DNA of 64,000 nucleotides from Phenylobacterium aquaticum. GTDB taxonomy: Bacteria > Pseudomonadota > Alphaproteobacteria > Caulobacterales > Caulobacteraceae. The notes beneath the pieces are model-generated. The model was given only the letters and a program-made list of their open reading frames with translations. It was not told the DNA's origin and made no database searches. Position numbers and translations under genes: made by a program. Below, in pieces: positions 7,996 through 16,984 of this stretch. The stretch covers positions 1 to 64,000 of the forward strand of contig NZ_JALDPT010000031.1 of the NCBI RefSeq assembly GCF_022695515.1, given 5' to 3'. Position 1 is the first letter of the stretch, and each line of letters begins with the position of its first letter.

Positions 7996-10401
7996 TCAGA
8001 ACTTTGTTGCTGTGGAGAACCGGAAGGTCTCGGTCTTGTCGTAGGTTTCTTTGGCCAGAACTTGGCTGAAGTCGAAGCGGATCGGACCCATCGGCGACTT
8101 CCACGAGATCGACAGACCGGCCGAGGCCCGGAGCGCCAGATTGTCATAGATGTCGGGGTCGCGCTGGCCCGCCGCGCAGGCGTGGGTGTTGGTCGTGGTG
8201 TCGGCCGTGCGCGTGACGATGCAGATCTTGTCCTTGTCGTCGAGCATGCCGACGGTGCCGAAGTCGGTGAACAGCCCGGCCTTGATCCCGTATTGTTCGG
8301 GCAGGAAGGTCGGGATGGTCAGGTCGAGCGAGCCGATGGCGTAGGCCCGGCCACCCAGCGCGTCGCTGCGGCTGTAGCTGGTGTCCCGCGGACCGATGCC
8401 GGCGGTCTCGAAGCCGCGGAAGCTGTTGCCGCCCTTGTAGAAGCGGTCGTTGATCCGGATGGTGTCGCCGTTCCAGCCGCTGACATAGCCCGCCGAGCCG
8501 GTGACCGACAGGACGAAGTCCTTGTTGAAGCCGTGGAACCAGGCGGCGTCCGCCTCGGTCTTCAGATAGTTCACGTCGCCGCCGAGACCGGCCAGGTCCT
8601 GGTTGAGGTCGGCGTAGAAGCCGCGGGTCGGGCGGATCGGGTCGTTCCGGCGGTCGAGCCGCAGGCCGTAGCCGACCAGCGAGGTGACATAGCTGCCGCG
8701 CTGGGCGCAGAGCGAGAGCGAGACGAGCGGCGCGGCCGGATCGCAGTAGCTGGAGTCGATATCGACCTCGTCGCTGCGCAGGACGTAGCGGGTGGACATC
8801 GAGGAGTTCAGCGTCAGCGGGAAGCCGAGGCGCAGGTTCATCCCCAGGCTCTTGGACTGATAGGCCGAGTACTGGGAGAAGTCGTACTTGTAGGAATAGA
8901 CATCGACCCCGGCGCGCAGGTTGCGCCCCAGGAACCGCGGCTCGGTGAAGGACAGGTCGACCTGCTGGCGCAGCGAACCGACCGACACCCGGGCGCGGAC
9001 GTCCTGGCCGCGGCCGCGGAAGTTGCGCTGGGTGACGCCCAGATCGAGGACCAGCTGGTCCACCGAGGAGTAGCCGGCGCTGAACGAGAGCTCGCCGGTG
9101 GGCTGCTCCTCGACCTTCACCTGCAGATCCGTGCGGTCGGGCACCGCGGTCGGGATCTCCTTGATGTCGACGTCCTTGAAGAAGCCGAGCGACTTGATGT
9201 TGTTTTTCGAGCGATCGACCAGGGCGCGGTTATAGGCGTCGCCCTCCACCAGGTTCAGCTCGCGACGGATCACGTAGTCGAGGGTCTGGGTGTTGCCGAC
9301 GATGTCGATGCGGTTGACGTAGACGCGCGGGCCTTCGTTGACCTCGAAGGTCACGTCGACGGTCTTGGTCTCGCGATTGGGGGTGTAGCGAGGCCGCACG
9401 TCCACCGAGGCGAAGCCGGCCGCGCCGGCGGCGAAGGTCAGAGAGTCGGTCGAGCTCTCGATCTTCTCGTCTTCGTAGAGGTCGCCGGTGTGGATCGGCA
9501 CCAGCTGCAGCAGCAGGTCCTTATCGAGCTTCTTCAGCGTCGTCTCGACGCTGATCTTGCCGAACTTGTACTGCGGCCCCTCGTCGAGGGTGTAGGTGAC
9601 CACGAAGCCGTTCTTGTCCGGCGCCAGCTCGGCGACGGCGGAGATGACCCGGAAGTCGTAGAAGCCGCGGTTGCGATAGTGCTTGCGCAGCTGCTCCTTG
9701 TCGTACTCCAGGCGGTCAGGGTCGTAATTGGCGTTGCTGGAGAAGAACTTCAGCAGGCTGGTCTGCTCGGTGACCACGACATCGCGCAGGTCGTTGTCCG
9801 AGAATTCCTTGTTGCCCAGGAAGTTGACCCGCAGGACGCCGCTCTTGGGCCCTTCATTGATCTCGAAGATCAGGTCGACGCGCTTTTGCGGCAGCTCGAC
9901 GATCTTCGGTGTCACGGTCGCCGAGATGCGGCCCGAGCGGCGATAGAGCTCGATGATGCGCTGGACGTCGGTCTGCACCTTGGCCTTGGTGAAGATGCCG
10001 CGCGGACGGACCGAGACCTCGTCGCGCAGCTTGTCTTCCTTGAGGCCCGAATTGCCTTCGAAGACCACCTTGTTGATGATCGGGTTCTCGACGACGTTGA
10101 TCGTCAGATCGCCGTTCACCAGCCCGACCTTCACGTCCGAGAACAGGTCGGTGCGGAACAGCGCCTTCAGCGCCAAGTCGATCTTGGCCGGGCCGACGCT
10201 GTCGCCAGGCTGGATCGGGAGATAGGAGAGGATCGTCGATTGCTCGATCCGCTCGTTGCCGGTCACCAGAATGCGCTGCACGACGCCTTCCTGCGGGGCG
10301 GCCTGGGCCAGGGCGATCGCCGGCGTGACAAGGGCTGTCGCCCCCATCAAGAGGGCGATGCCGGAGGCGAGCGCGGCGCTATGGGCGCGGGTTCTTTGCA
10401 T
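7996..10401 (-). CDS. bamA: Outer membrane protein assembly factor BamA
   Basis: Central component of the beta-barrel assembly machine that inserts proteins into the outer membrane. The ATG at 10401 gives an 801-residue precursor with a signal peptide (hydrophobic core SGIALLMGATALV, then ALA). Five POTRA repeats occupy roughly residues 30-345, each with paired motifs such as VTGNERIEQSTILSYL and FEGNSGLKEDKLR. The C-terminal half is a 16-strand Omp85 barrel with YKGGNSFRGFE and ends in Phe, as expected for an outer-membrane signal. A TTG five codons upstream is a possible alternative start. Confidence 0.96.
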   Translation of the reverse strand: MQRTRAHSAALASGIALLMGATALVTPAIALAQAAPQEGVVQRILVTGNERIEQSTILSYLPIQPGDSVGPAKIDLALKALFRTDLFSDVKVGLVNGDLTINVVENPIINKVVFEGNSGLKEDKLRDEVSVRPRGIFTKAKVQTDVQRIIELYRRSGRISATVTPKIVELPQKRVDLIFEINEGPKSGVLRVNFLGNKEFSDNDLRDVVVTEQTSLLKFFSSNANYDPDRLEYDKEQLRKHYRNRGFYDFRVISAVAELAPDKNGFVVTYTLDEGPQYKFGKISVETTLKKLDKDLLLQLVPIHTGDLYEDEKIESSTDSLTFAAGAAGFASVDVRPRYTPNRETKTVDVTFEVNEGPRVYVNRIDIVGNTQTLDYVIRRELNLVEGDAYNRALVDRSKNNIKSLGFFKDVDIKEIPTAVPDRTDLQVKVEEQPTGELSFSAGYSSVDQLVLDLGVTQRNFRGRGQDVRARVSVGSLRQQVDLSFTEPRFLGRNLRAGVDVYSYKYDFSQYSAYQSKSLGMNLRLGFPLTLNSSMSTRYVLRSDEVDIDSSYCDPAAPLVSLSLCAQRGSYVTSLVGYGLRLDRRNDPIRPTRGFYADLNQDLAGLGGDVNYLKTEADAAWFHGFNKDFVLSVTGSAGYVSGWNGDTIRINDRFYKGGNSFRGFETAGIGPRDTSYSRSDALGGRAYAIGSLDLTIPTFLPEQYGIKAGLFTDFGTVGMLDDKDKICIVTRTADTTTNTHACAAGQRDPDIYDNLALRASAGLSISWKSPMGPIRFDFSQVLAKETYDKTETFRFSTATKF

Positions 10402-10430
10402 CGTTTCTGCCGTCAACGGAAATGGGCGGG

Positions 10431-11642
10431 TCAGGAAGGGAGACCGCCGAGGATTTTGAACACACGCAGCTGCTGCAGATCGTTCCAGGTCGCGAACAAC
10501 ATCAATCCGAGCACCAGCGCAAGGCCCACACGATAGCCTGCGGCCTGAACCTTGGCAGCAAGAGGGCGCCGGGCGAGCGCCTCATAGGCGTAGAAGAGCA
10601 GATGGCCGCCGTCGAGGACGGGCACCGGCAGGAGGTTCATGAAACCGACGCCGACCGAGATCGCCGCGGCGAGTTGCAGAAGCGCCACGCCGCCGCCCAG
10701 CAGGAACGCGCCGAGATTGGGCGCATCAGCCGTGGCGTTGTGGGCGATCTTGCCGGACACCCGGGCGATGCCGAGCGGGCCGCTGAGCTGGTCGGCGGCC
10801 ACCTGGCCGGTGATCATCCGGCCCAGATAGAAGACGGTGGTCCCGATCATGTCGGCCGTGCGGTCCACCCCGCCGGCCAGGGCCTGCACCGGGCCATAGG
10901 TCAGGTGCTCATAGGCGCCCTGGGCGGTGAGGCCCAGCGTGCCCTGCTTGCGCATGCCGCCCATCTGGGCGTCGGGGCGGTTGATCAGGGCCGGGGTGGC
11001 GACCAGATCGACGGTCGTTTCGCCGCGGCGGACAGTGAACTGGGTGGGCAGATTGACCCGGATCTGGGCGGTCTCGGCGATCTCGTCGAAGCTGCGGATC
11101 GGCTTGCCCTGGACCTTCAGCACGAAGTCGCCGGGCTGGAAGCCGGCGAGCGCGGCGGGGCTGTTCGGGTTGACCGCGGCGACCCGCGGCGGCGACACAT
11201 ACTGGCCGAAGATCAGCAGCAGGCTCGCGAACAGGGTGATCGCCAGGGCGAAATTGGCCATGGGCCCGGCGGCGGCGACGAAGGCGCGCTGCCACAGGGG
11301 CTTGAAATGATAGTAGCGGGCGACGGCGGCGCGCCCTTCCCGGCTCTCGATCTCGGCGCGCAGGGAGTCCAGATCGTCGCGATCAGGCACGCTGGCGGCG
11401 TTGTCGTCGCCGGAGAAGCGGACATAGCCGCCCAAAGGGATCCAGCCGACGCGCCATTCGACGCCGGACTTGTCGGTCCAGGAAAGGATGGGGCGGCCGA
11501 AGCCGATGGAGAAGCGGTCGATGGCCACGCCGCAGGCCTTGGCGGCCAGGAAGTGTCCGAGCTCGTGGATGGTCACCACCAGGGTCAGCACCAGCACGAA
11601 GCAGACCGCGGAATTCAGGGCGCCCTGTAAGAAGCCGATCAT
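10431..11642 (-). CDS. mmpA: Site-2 metalloprotease RseP/MmpA family
   Basis: A 403-residue inner-membrane zinc protease. The first membrane segment carries the HExxH motif as HELGH at 26-30. A PDZ domain lies in the middle (residues around 125-215), and the second zinc-ligand motif is the LDG at 343-345 in NLLPVPVLDGG. In Caulobacter the orthologue MmpA cuts the polarity factor PodJ after periplasmic trimming; that substrate is family knowledge and is not visible here. The gene follows dxr by 11 bases in the bamA/lipid A operon. Confidence 0.93.
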   Translation of the reverse strand: MIGFLQGALNSAVCFVLVLTLVVTIHELGHFLAAKACGVAIDRFSIGFGRPILSWTDKSGVEWRVGWIPLGGYVRFSGDDNAASVPDRDDLDSLRAEIESREGRAAVARYYHFKPLWQRAFVAAAGPMANFALAITLFASLLLIFGQYVSPPRVAAVNPNSPAALAGFQPGDFVLKVQGKPIRSFDEIAETAQIRVNLPTQFTVRRGETTVDLVATPALINRPDAQMGGMRKQGTLGLTAQGAYEHLTYGPVQALAGGVDRTADMIGTTVFYLGRMITGQVAADQLSGPLGIARVSGKIAHNATADAPNLGAFLLGGGVALLQLAAAISVGVGFMNLLPVPVLDGGHLLFYAYEALARRPLAAKVQAAGYRVGLALVLGLMLFATWNDLQQLRVFKILGGLPS

Positions 11643-11653
11643 GGCGCTACCCC

Positions 11654-12856
11654 TTAATGCCGCGCCGCGCCGAGATCGGCCACGACCTCGCCCGCCACAC
11701 GCCGGGCCGTCGCATCGTTTTGCCGCGCCGTTTCAAGAGCATCGCCCGTCGACTCCTCAGCGAGGCCCCTCGCCTCCACCCGCTCCAGGGTGTCGGCCAC
11801 GATTGCGGCAATATCGAGAAAGCCTATCCGTCGGTCAAGAAAAGCGGCGACTCCGACCTCATTGGCGGCGTTCAGCACCGCCGGGGCGGCCCCGCCGGCG
11901 GCGAGCGCGGCCTTGGCGACCTTGAGCGCCGGGAACCGGTCATAGTCCGGCTCCTCGAAGGTGAGCGCCCCGGCCTTGGCCAGGTCGAGCTTGGGCGCGG
12001 GCCAGGGCAGCCGGTCGGGCCAGGCGAAGGCGCAGGCGATCGGGGTGCGCATGTCCGGCGGGCCCAGCTGGGCGAGCGTGGAGCCATCCGCATATTCCAC
12101 CAGGCTGTGGACGATGGACTGGGGATGGATCAAGGCGTCGACACGCTCCGCGGGCATGGAGAACAGGTAGGCGGCCTCGATCATCTCGAGCCCCTTGTTC
12201 ATCATGGTCGCGGAATCGACCGAAATCTTGACGCCCATGTTCCAGTTTGGATGCGCAACGGCCTGTTCCGGGGTGGCGTGCGCCATCTGCTCGCGGGTCC
12301 AGCTGCGGAACGGCCCGCCCGAGGCGGTCAGAATCAGGCGTGAGACATGCTGGGCGTTGGCCGGGTCGAGCACCTGGAAGATGGCCGAGTGCTCGGAATC
12401 GACGGGAATCACCGCCCCGCCCGCCAGCCGAGAGAGCCTCAGAAGGCTGGGCCCCGCGCAGACCAGGCTTTCCTTATTGGCGAGCGCCACGACGGCGCCG
12501 CCCTTCACGGCCCGCAGGGTGGGCGCCAGACCCGCGAAGCCGACGATGGAGGACATCACCCACTGGGCCGGCTCGGCCGCGGCGTCGGCCACGGCGGCGG
12601 CGCCGGCGGCGGCCTCGATCCCCGAGCCCTTCAGACGGTCGCGCAGTTCGCCCAGGCAGGACTCGTCCTCGATGACCGCCAGCCCAGGCCGCCAGCGCAG
12701 GGCCTGTTCGGCAAGGCGTTCGACATTGCGGCCGGCCGTAAGCGCGACGACCTCGACCTCGGCGTCGGCCTTGTCGAGCAGGTCGAGGGTGGAGACCCCG
12801 ACCGAGCCCGTGGATCCCAGAATGCTGACGCGGCGTGGCAGGCTCAATGACCCCAT
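11654..12856 (-). CDS. dxr: 1-deoxy-D-xylulose 5-phosphate reductoisomerase
   Basis: Second enzyme of the non-mevalonate isoprenoid pathway; NADPH-dependent and Mg/Mn-dependent. The 400-residue protein has the NADPH-binding loop ILGSTGSVG at 12-20. ALANKESLVCAG sits near 120-131, the metal-binding site is around PVDSEHSA, and the substrate loop includes TASGGPFR. Length is normal. Its start overlaps the end of cdsA by 13 bases. Isoprenoid product from here feeds uppS just upstream in the same operon. Confidence 0.96.
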   Translation of the reverse strand: MGSLSLPRRVSILGSTGSVGVSTLDLLDKADAEVEVVALTAGRNVERLAEQALRWRPGLAVIEDESCLGELRDRLKGSGIEAAAGAAAVADAAAEPAQWVMSSIVGFAGLAPTLRAVKGGAVVALANKESLVCAGPSLLRLSRLAGGAVIPVDSEHSAIFQVLDPANAQHVSRLILTASGGPFRSWTREQMAHATPEQAVAHPNWNMGVKISVDSATMMNKGLEMIEAAYLFSMPAERVDALIHPQSIVHSLVEYADGSTLAQLGPPDMRTPIACAFAWPDRLPWPAPKLDLAKAGALTFEEPDYDRFPALKVAKAALAAGGAAPAVLNAANEVGVAAFLDRRIGFLDIAAIVADTLERVEARGLAEESTGDALETARQNDATARRVAGEVVADLGAARH

Positions 12857-13668
12857 CCCAGGTGGTTCACCAGCCGGGCGCCGGCGATGACCACCACTGC
12901 AAACAGGAGGCCGTCGACCCGGTCAAGCAGACCCCCGTGTCCGGGGATAAGGTCCCCGGAATCCTTCACGCCGAACCGGCGCTTCAACATCGATTCCCAC
13001 AGGTCGCCGGCCATGGTGGCGAGGCCGCCGAGCAGGCCGACCACGGCGGCCGCCGCCAGGTTCAGGGTGAACATCGGCAGGGAGGCCATCATGGCGCCGG
13101 TGGCCATGGAGGCGGCCAGACCGCCGACGAACCCGGACCAGGTCTTGTTGGGCGAGAACCGGGGCCACAGCTTGGGGCCCTTCAGCACATTGCCGACCGC
13201 ATAGGCGGCGATGTCCGCCGACCAGGTGATGGCGAAGAGCATGATGGTCCAGTAGCGCCCCTGGGGCATGGCGCGCAGCCAGATCAGGCAGACGCAGGCG
13301 ATCCCCAGATAGACGACGCCGAAGGCGGCGTTGGCGGGGCGCTCGGCGACGCCGCGCGCCACCAGGGCCGCGGCCAGGCCGCCCAGCAGCATGCCGCCCC
13401 AGGCCAGCCACATGTGATCGCGGTGCGCGAGGAACAGCCCGGCCAGGACCGCGAAGCAGACCGCCGCAGAGACCCGCACCGGCGCGTTTGGCGCGGTCAT
13501 GGTTCCCCATTCGATCGCCAGCACGGCGACGGCGACGGAAATGAGGGTCAGATAGGCCCAGCCCCCCAGCCAGACGGCCAGCAGGACCGAGGGGATCAGA
13601 ATCGTCGCCGAGAGGACGCGGATTCCGAGGTTGGACCAGTCGAAGCGCTTAGCCTGCGGCAAGGACAT
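12844..13668 (-). CDS. cdsA: Phosphatidate cytidylyltransferase
   Basis: Makes CDP-diacylglycerol, the precursor of all phospholipids. The 274-residue integral membrane protein has about eight hydrophobic segments and the diagnostic CDP-diglyceride synthetase signature near the C-terminus: LKRRFGVKDSGDLIPGHGG followed by LLDRVDG, at about 228-252. The start at 13668 (MSLPQAKRFDW) is preferred over 13689 because it reduces the overlap with uppS to 20 bases. Confidence 0.94.
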   Translation of the reverse strand: MSLPQAKRFDWSNLGIRVLSATILIPSVLLAVWLGGWAYLTLISVAVAVLAIEWGTMTAPNAPVRVSAAVCFAVLAGLFLAHRDHMWLAWGGMLLGGLAAALVARGVAERPANAAFGVVYLGIACVCLIWLRAMPQGRYWTIMLFAITWSADIAAYAVGNVLKGPKLWPRFSPNKTWSGFVGGLAASMATGAMMASLPMFTLNLAAAAVVGLLGGLATMAGDLWESMLKRRFGVKDSGDLIPGHGGLLDRVDGLLFAVVVIAGARLVNHLGWGH

Positions 13669-14404
13669 CGTCCGCCGCCGCGCCGCCATAACGCCGGTCG
13701 CGCCGCCGGTACTCCTCGATCGCCGCCTTCAGGTGCTCGGCGTTGAAGTCCGGCCACAGGACGTCCTGGAAGATGAACTCCGCATAGGCGGCTTCCCAGA
13801 GCAGGAAGTTCGACAGGCGCTGTTCGCCCGAGGGCCGGATGATCATGTCCGGGGGCGGCGCCGCGCCGGTCGACAGATGTTGGGTGAAGACCGCTTCGTT
13901 GAGGTCGGCGGGATCGGCGCGGCCGGCCGCGACCTCCTCGGCGAAGCGCCGGGCGGCGTCGACGATGTCGGCCTGGCCGCCATAGTTGAAGGCGATGTTG
14001 AGGTTGAAGACCTCGTTATGGGCCGTGCGCGCCTCGGCGTCGGTCAGCATCTTGACCAGATCGGCCGACAGCCCCTGGCGGCGGCCCCAGCAGCGCACCC
14101 GGACGCCCTCGCGCTCCAGCCGGGCCAGGTCGCTCTCGAAATAGCGCTTGGGCAGGGCCATCAGCTCGGAGACCTCGGCGGCCGGACGGCTCCAGTTCTC
14201 GGTGGAAAACCCGAACACCGTCAGCCACTTAATGCCGAGCTCCGGCGCCACGGCGACCGTGCGCTTCAGCGCTTCGACACCCGCCCGGTGACCCAGCGAC
14301 CGGGGCAGGCCCCGGCGCTTGGCCCAACGGCCATTGCCATCCATGACGATCGCCACGTGCAAGGGCGCGTCCGTTTTGGGCGGCTCGGAAGGGGCGGCGG
14401 CCAT
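13649..14404 (-). CDS. uppS: Di-trans,poly-cis-decaprenylcistransferase (undecaprenyl pyrophosphate synthase)
   Basis: Elongates farnesyl pyrophosphate with isopentenyl units to make the C55 lipid carrier for peptidoglycan and polysaccharide assembly. The 251-residue protein has the family signature MDGNGRWAKRRG at 21-32, with the catalytic Asp at 22, followed by HRAG. The C-terminal conserved block is DMIIRPSGEQRLSNFLLWE. Length is normal. It sits between frr and cdsA, the usual order. Confidence 0.96.
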   Translation of the reverse strand: MAAAPSEPPKTDAPLHVAIVMDGNGRWAKRRGLPRSLGHRAGVEALKRTVAVAPELGIKWLTVFGFSTENWSRPAAEVSELMALPKRYFESDLARLEREGVRVRCWGRRQGLSADLVKMLTDAEARTAHNEVFNLNIAFNYGGQADIVDAARRFAEEVAAGRADPADLNEAVFTQHLSTGAAPPPDMIIRPSGEQRLSNFLLWEAAYAEFIFQDVLWPDFNAEHLKAAIEEYRRRDRRYGGAAADDVLAAG

Positions 14405-14438
14405 GGTGATCCTGTGCGTCCGTCGGTGTGCCGGACGA

Positions 14439-15005
14439 TTATACCTGCATGATCTCTTGTTCTTTGGTTTTCAAGGCGTCGTCCACGCGCTTAATCGCCT
14501 CGTCCGTCATCTTCTGGACGTCGGCCTCCATGCGCTTCTGCTCGTCCTGAGTAATGACCGCGTCCTTCTCGGCCTTCTTCAGGTCGTCATTGGCGTCGCG
14601 GCGGACGTTGCGGACAGCGATCTTCTGTTGCTCAGCGTATTTGGCGGCCAGCTTGACCAGGTCCTTGCGGCGCTCCTCTGTGAGCGGCGGCACGGGAATG
14701 CGGAGCGTCATGCCCTCGGTCACCGGGTTGAGGCCCAGTCCGGCGTTGCGGATCGCCTTCTCCACCGAGATCACCAGGGCCTTGTCCCAGATGCTGACCG
14801 TGATCGAGCGGGGCTCGGGGACGCTGACCGCGCCCACCTGGTTGATCGGCACGCTGGAGCCGTAGGCGTCGACCATCACCTGGTCGAGCAGGCTGGCCGA
14901 GGCGCGGCCGGTGCGCAGGCTCGAGAATTCTTCCTTCAGGGCGAGAACCGCCTTGTCCATGCGGTCGCGGTACTTCGCAAGCACCGGCTTTTCGGCTGCG
15001 GCCAT
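14439..15005 (-). CDS. frr: Ribosome recycling factor
   Basis: Releases mRNA and tRNA from the post-termination ribosome together with EF-G. The 188-residue protein has the family pattern LRTGRASASLLDQVMVDAYG near 30-50, then PPLTEERRKDLVKLAA, and ends in a long helical hairpin. The ATG at 15005 is used because it gives the family-typical length; an upstream in-frame ATG adds five residues. Confidence 0.96.
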   Translation of the reverse strand: MAAAEKPVLAKYRDRMDKAVLALKEEFSSLRTGRASASLLDQVMVDAYGSSVPINQVGAVSVPEPRSITVSIWDKALVISVEKAIRNAGLGLNPVTEGMTLRIPVPPLTEERRKDLVKLAAKYAEQQKIAVRNVRRDANDDLKKAEKDAVITQDEQKRMEADVQKMTDEAIKRVDDALKTKEQEIMQV

Positions 15006-15120
15006 CTGCGCTCTCCTCAAAGTTCCGGGCGGTCGCGACGCATGCGAGTCGGCGCGCGCCCACGGGTCTCTATAGCTTGGCCGAGGCGCGCGCCCAACAG
15101 AGGCGCCCCTGCGGCCGGGT

Positions 15121-15840
15121 TCAGACGATGGTCGTGAAGACGCCCTGGCCCTTCAGGACCTTCATGAAATTCCCCCGCTCGCGGATCGAGAACACCACGA
15201 TCGGGATCTGGTTGTCGCGCATCAGGGCGATGGCCGAGGCGTCCATCACCCGCAGGTCCTTGGACAGGACCTCGTGATAGCTGAGCTCCTCATAGCGCTT
15301 GGCCGAGGGGTCCTTCTTGGGGTCGGCGGTATAGACGCCGTCGACGCTGGTGCCCTTGAACAGGGCCTCGCAGCCCATCTCGGCGGTGCGCAGGGCCGCA
15401 GGCGTGTCGGTGGTGAAATAGGGCGCGCCGAGGCCGGCGGCGAAGATCACCACCCTGCCCTTTTCCAGGTGCCGGATCGCGCGGCGGCGGATGTAGGGCT
15501 CGCAGACCGCGTCCATCGGGATGGCCGACTGGACCCGGGTCTGGACGCCCGCCTTTTCCAGCGCGCCCTGCAGGGCGAGCGCGTTCATGACGGTGGCCAG
15601 CATGCCCATATAGTCGGCGCTGGCCCGTTCCATGCCGCGGCCGGCCAATGACACGCCGCGGAAGATGTTGCCGCCGCCGACCACCAGGCACAGCTCCACG
15701 CCGGCGTCGACGACCTCCTTGATGTCCTCGGCCACCGCCTCGATGGTCTTGGTGTCGATGCCGAAGAGGGCGTCGCCCATCAGGACCTCGCCCGACATCT
15801 TCAAGAGGATCTTCTTGTAGCGCGGCTGGGCGTCGGACAT
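15121..15840 (-). CDS. pyrH: Uridylate kinase
   Basis: UMP kinase of the amino-acid kinase fold, a hexamer that makes UDP for nucleotides and UDP-sugars. The 239-residue protein begins MSDAQPRYKKILLKMSGEVL. It carries GGGNIFRG at about 60 and the DAVCEPYIRRRAIRHLEKG region, and ends RGNFMKVLKGQGVFT. The longer open frame to 15918 is rejected as it adds 26 unconserved residues. Confidence 0.96.
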   Translation of the reverse strand: MSDAQPRYKKILLKMSGEVLMGDALFGIDTKTIEAVAEDIKEVVDAGVELCLVVGGGNIFRGVSLAGRGMERASADYMGMLATVMNALALQGALEKAGVQTRVQSAIPMDAVCEPYIRRRAIRHLEKGRVVIFAAGLGAPYFTTDTPAALRTAEMGCEALFKGTSVDGVYTADPKKDPSAKRYEELSYHEVLSKDLRVMDASAIALMRDNQIPIVVFSIRERGNFMKVLKGQGVFTTIV

Positions 15841-15944
15841 GGGCGGGCTTCCGAGAATCTGGGGTGTCTTACATAAACCAAGGGCGCGGCTCGCGTCGAA
15901 CGCGGGCCACGCCCTCAAGTCTTCTTTTTTCGCTCAGACCTGGA

Positions 15945-16885
15945 TCAGGCCTTGGCGGTCATCTGGGCCACTTCGGTCGCGAAGTCGGGGCCTTCCGGAC
16001 CCTTGTCCACGCCTTCGCCAAGGGCGAAGCGCACGAAGCCCTTCACGGCCACCGGCGCGCGACGGCCTTGGCGGTCTCGGCGATCAGCTGCTCGATGGTC
16101 TGGTCCGGGTTCATGACGAAGGGTTGCTTCAGGAGCACCACTTCTTCCTGCCACTTGCGGATCCGGCCTTCGATCATCTTCTCGACGACGCCGATCGGCT
16201 TGCCCGATTCCAGCGCCTGGTCGGTCAGGAACTTCTTTTCCTTCTCGACGGCGGCCGGGTCGAGGTCGGCTTCGCTGAGCGCCAGCGGCGGGGTCGGCGT
16301 ACCGGCCACGTGCAGGGCGATCTTGCGGCCCACGTCCTTCAGCACGGCCTGGTCGCCGGTGCTTTCCAGCGCCACGAGCACGCCGAGACGGCCGACGCCT
16401 TCGCCCTGCGCATTGTGCAGGTAGAGGGCCACGGCGCCGGCGTCCACCGCGAGGCGGGCCGAGCGGCGCAGACGCATGTTCTCGCCGATGGTGGCGATCA
16501 GGTTGGTCACCAGGTCCGAGACGACCTCGCCCTTGGCCGTCTTGGCCGCGGAGATGGCCTCGACGCCTTCCACGGTCAGCGCCACGTCGGCGATGTCGCG
16601 GGCGGCGGTCTGGAAGGTCTCGTTCTTGGAGACGAAGTCGGTCTCGGCGTTCAGCTCGATCAGCACGCCGGTCTTGCCGTCGGCGCTGAGCTTGCCGGCC
16701 ACCAGGCCTTCAGCGGCGGCGCGATCGGACTTCTTGGCGGCCTTGGAGAGGCCCTTGGTCCGCAGCCAGTCCATGGAGGCGTCGATGTCGCCGCCGTTTT
16801 CCTGGAGGGCCTTCTTGCAGTCCATCATGCCCGCGCCGGACTTTTCGCGCAGGTCCTTAACCAACGCTGCGGTGATCTCCGCCAT
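15945..16885 (-). CDS. tsf: Elongation factor Ts, one-base frameshift
   Basis: Guanine-nucleotide exchange factor for EF-Tu. The N-terminal UBA-like domain has VKDLREKSGAGMMDCKKALQ at about 8-27, the contact region for EF-Tu. The frame breaks at about 16061-16063 near the C-terminus: one missing G/C restores AVGAPVAVKGFVRFALGEGV, and the protein continues to the stop at 15945. The restored length is 313 residues, normal. As written, the sequence would stop 30-odd residues early after AVARRWP. It follows rpsB after a terminator-like hairpin. Confidence 0.93.
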
Positions 16886-16911
16886 GGTCAGCTCCTTCCG
16901 TATGAATAAGA

Positions 16912-16935
16912 CGACGGGCCCGGAGGGGCCCGTCG
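16912..16935 (-). terminator. Hairpin between rpsB and tsf
   Basis: Ten-base perfect stem (CGACGGGCCC at 16912-16921 with GGGCCCGTCG at 16926-16935) and a four-base loop. Read on the minus strand it is followed by TCTTATTC, a moderately T-rich tail. It lies 50 bases after the rpsB stop and ahead of tsf, so it probably attenuates rather than fully ends transcription, making S2 more abundant than EF-Ts. Confidence 0.7.
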
Positions 16936-16984
16936 CCGGTTGTCTAGATCGCCAAGACTACGCCGTGATGGCGCAGGCCCGGTG

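Noticed and set aside
7774..10536. 920-codon open frame antisense to bamA and skp
   Set aside because: It mirrors bamA codon by codon, is Val/Asp/Gly-rich low complexity, and has no domain or ribosome binding site. High GC content leaves long antisense frames open.
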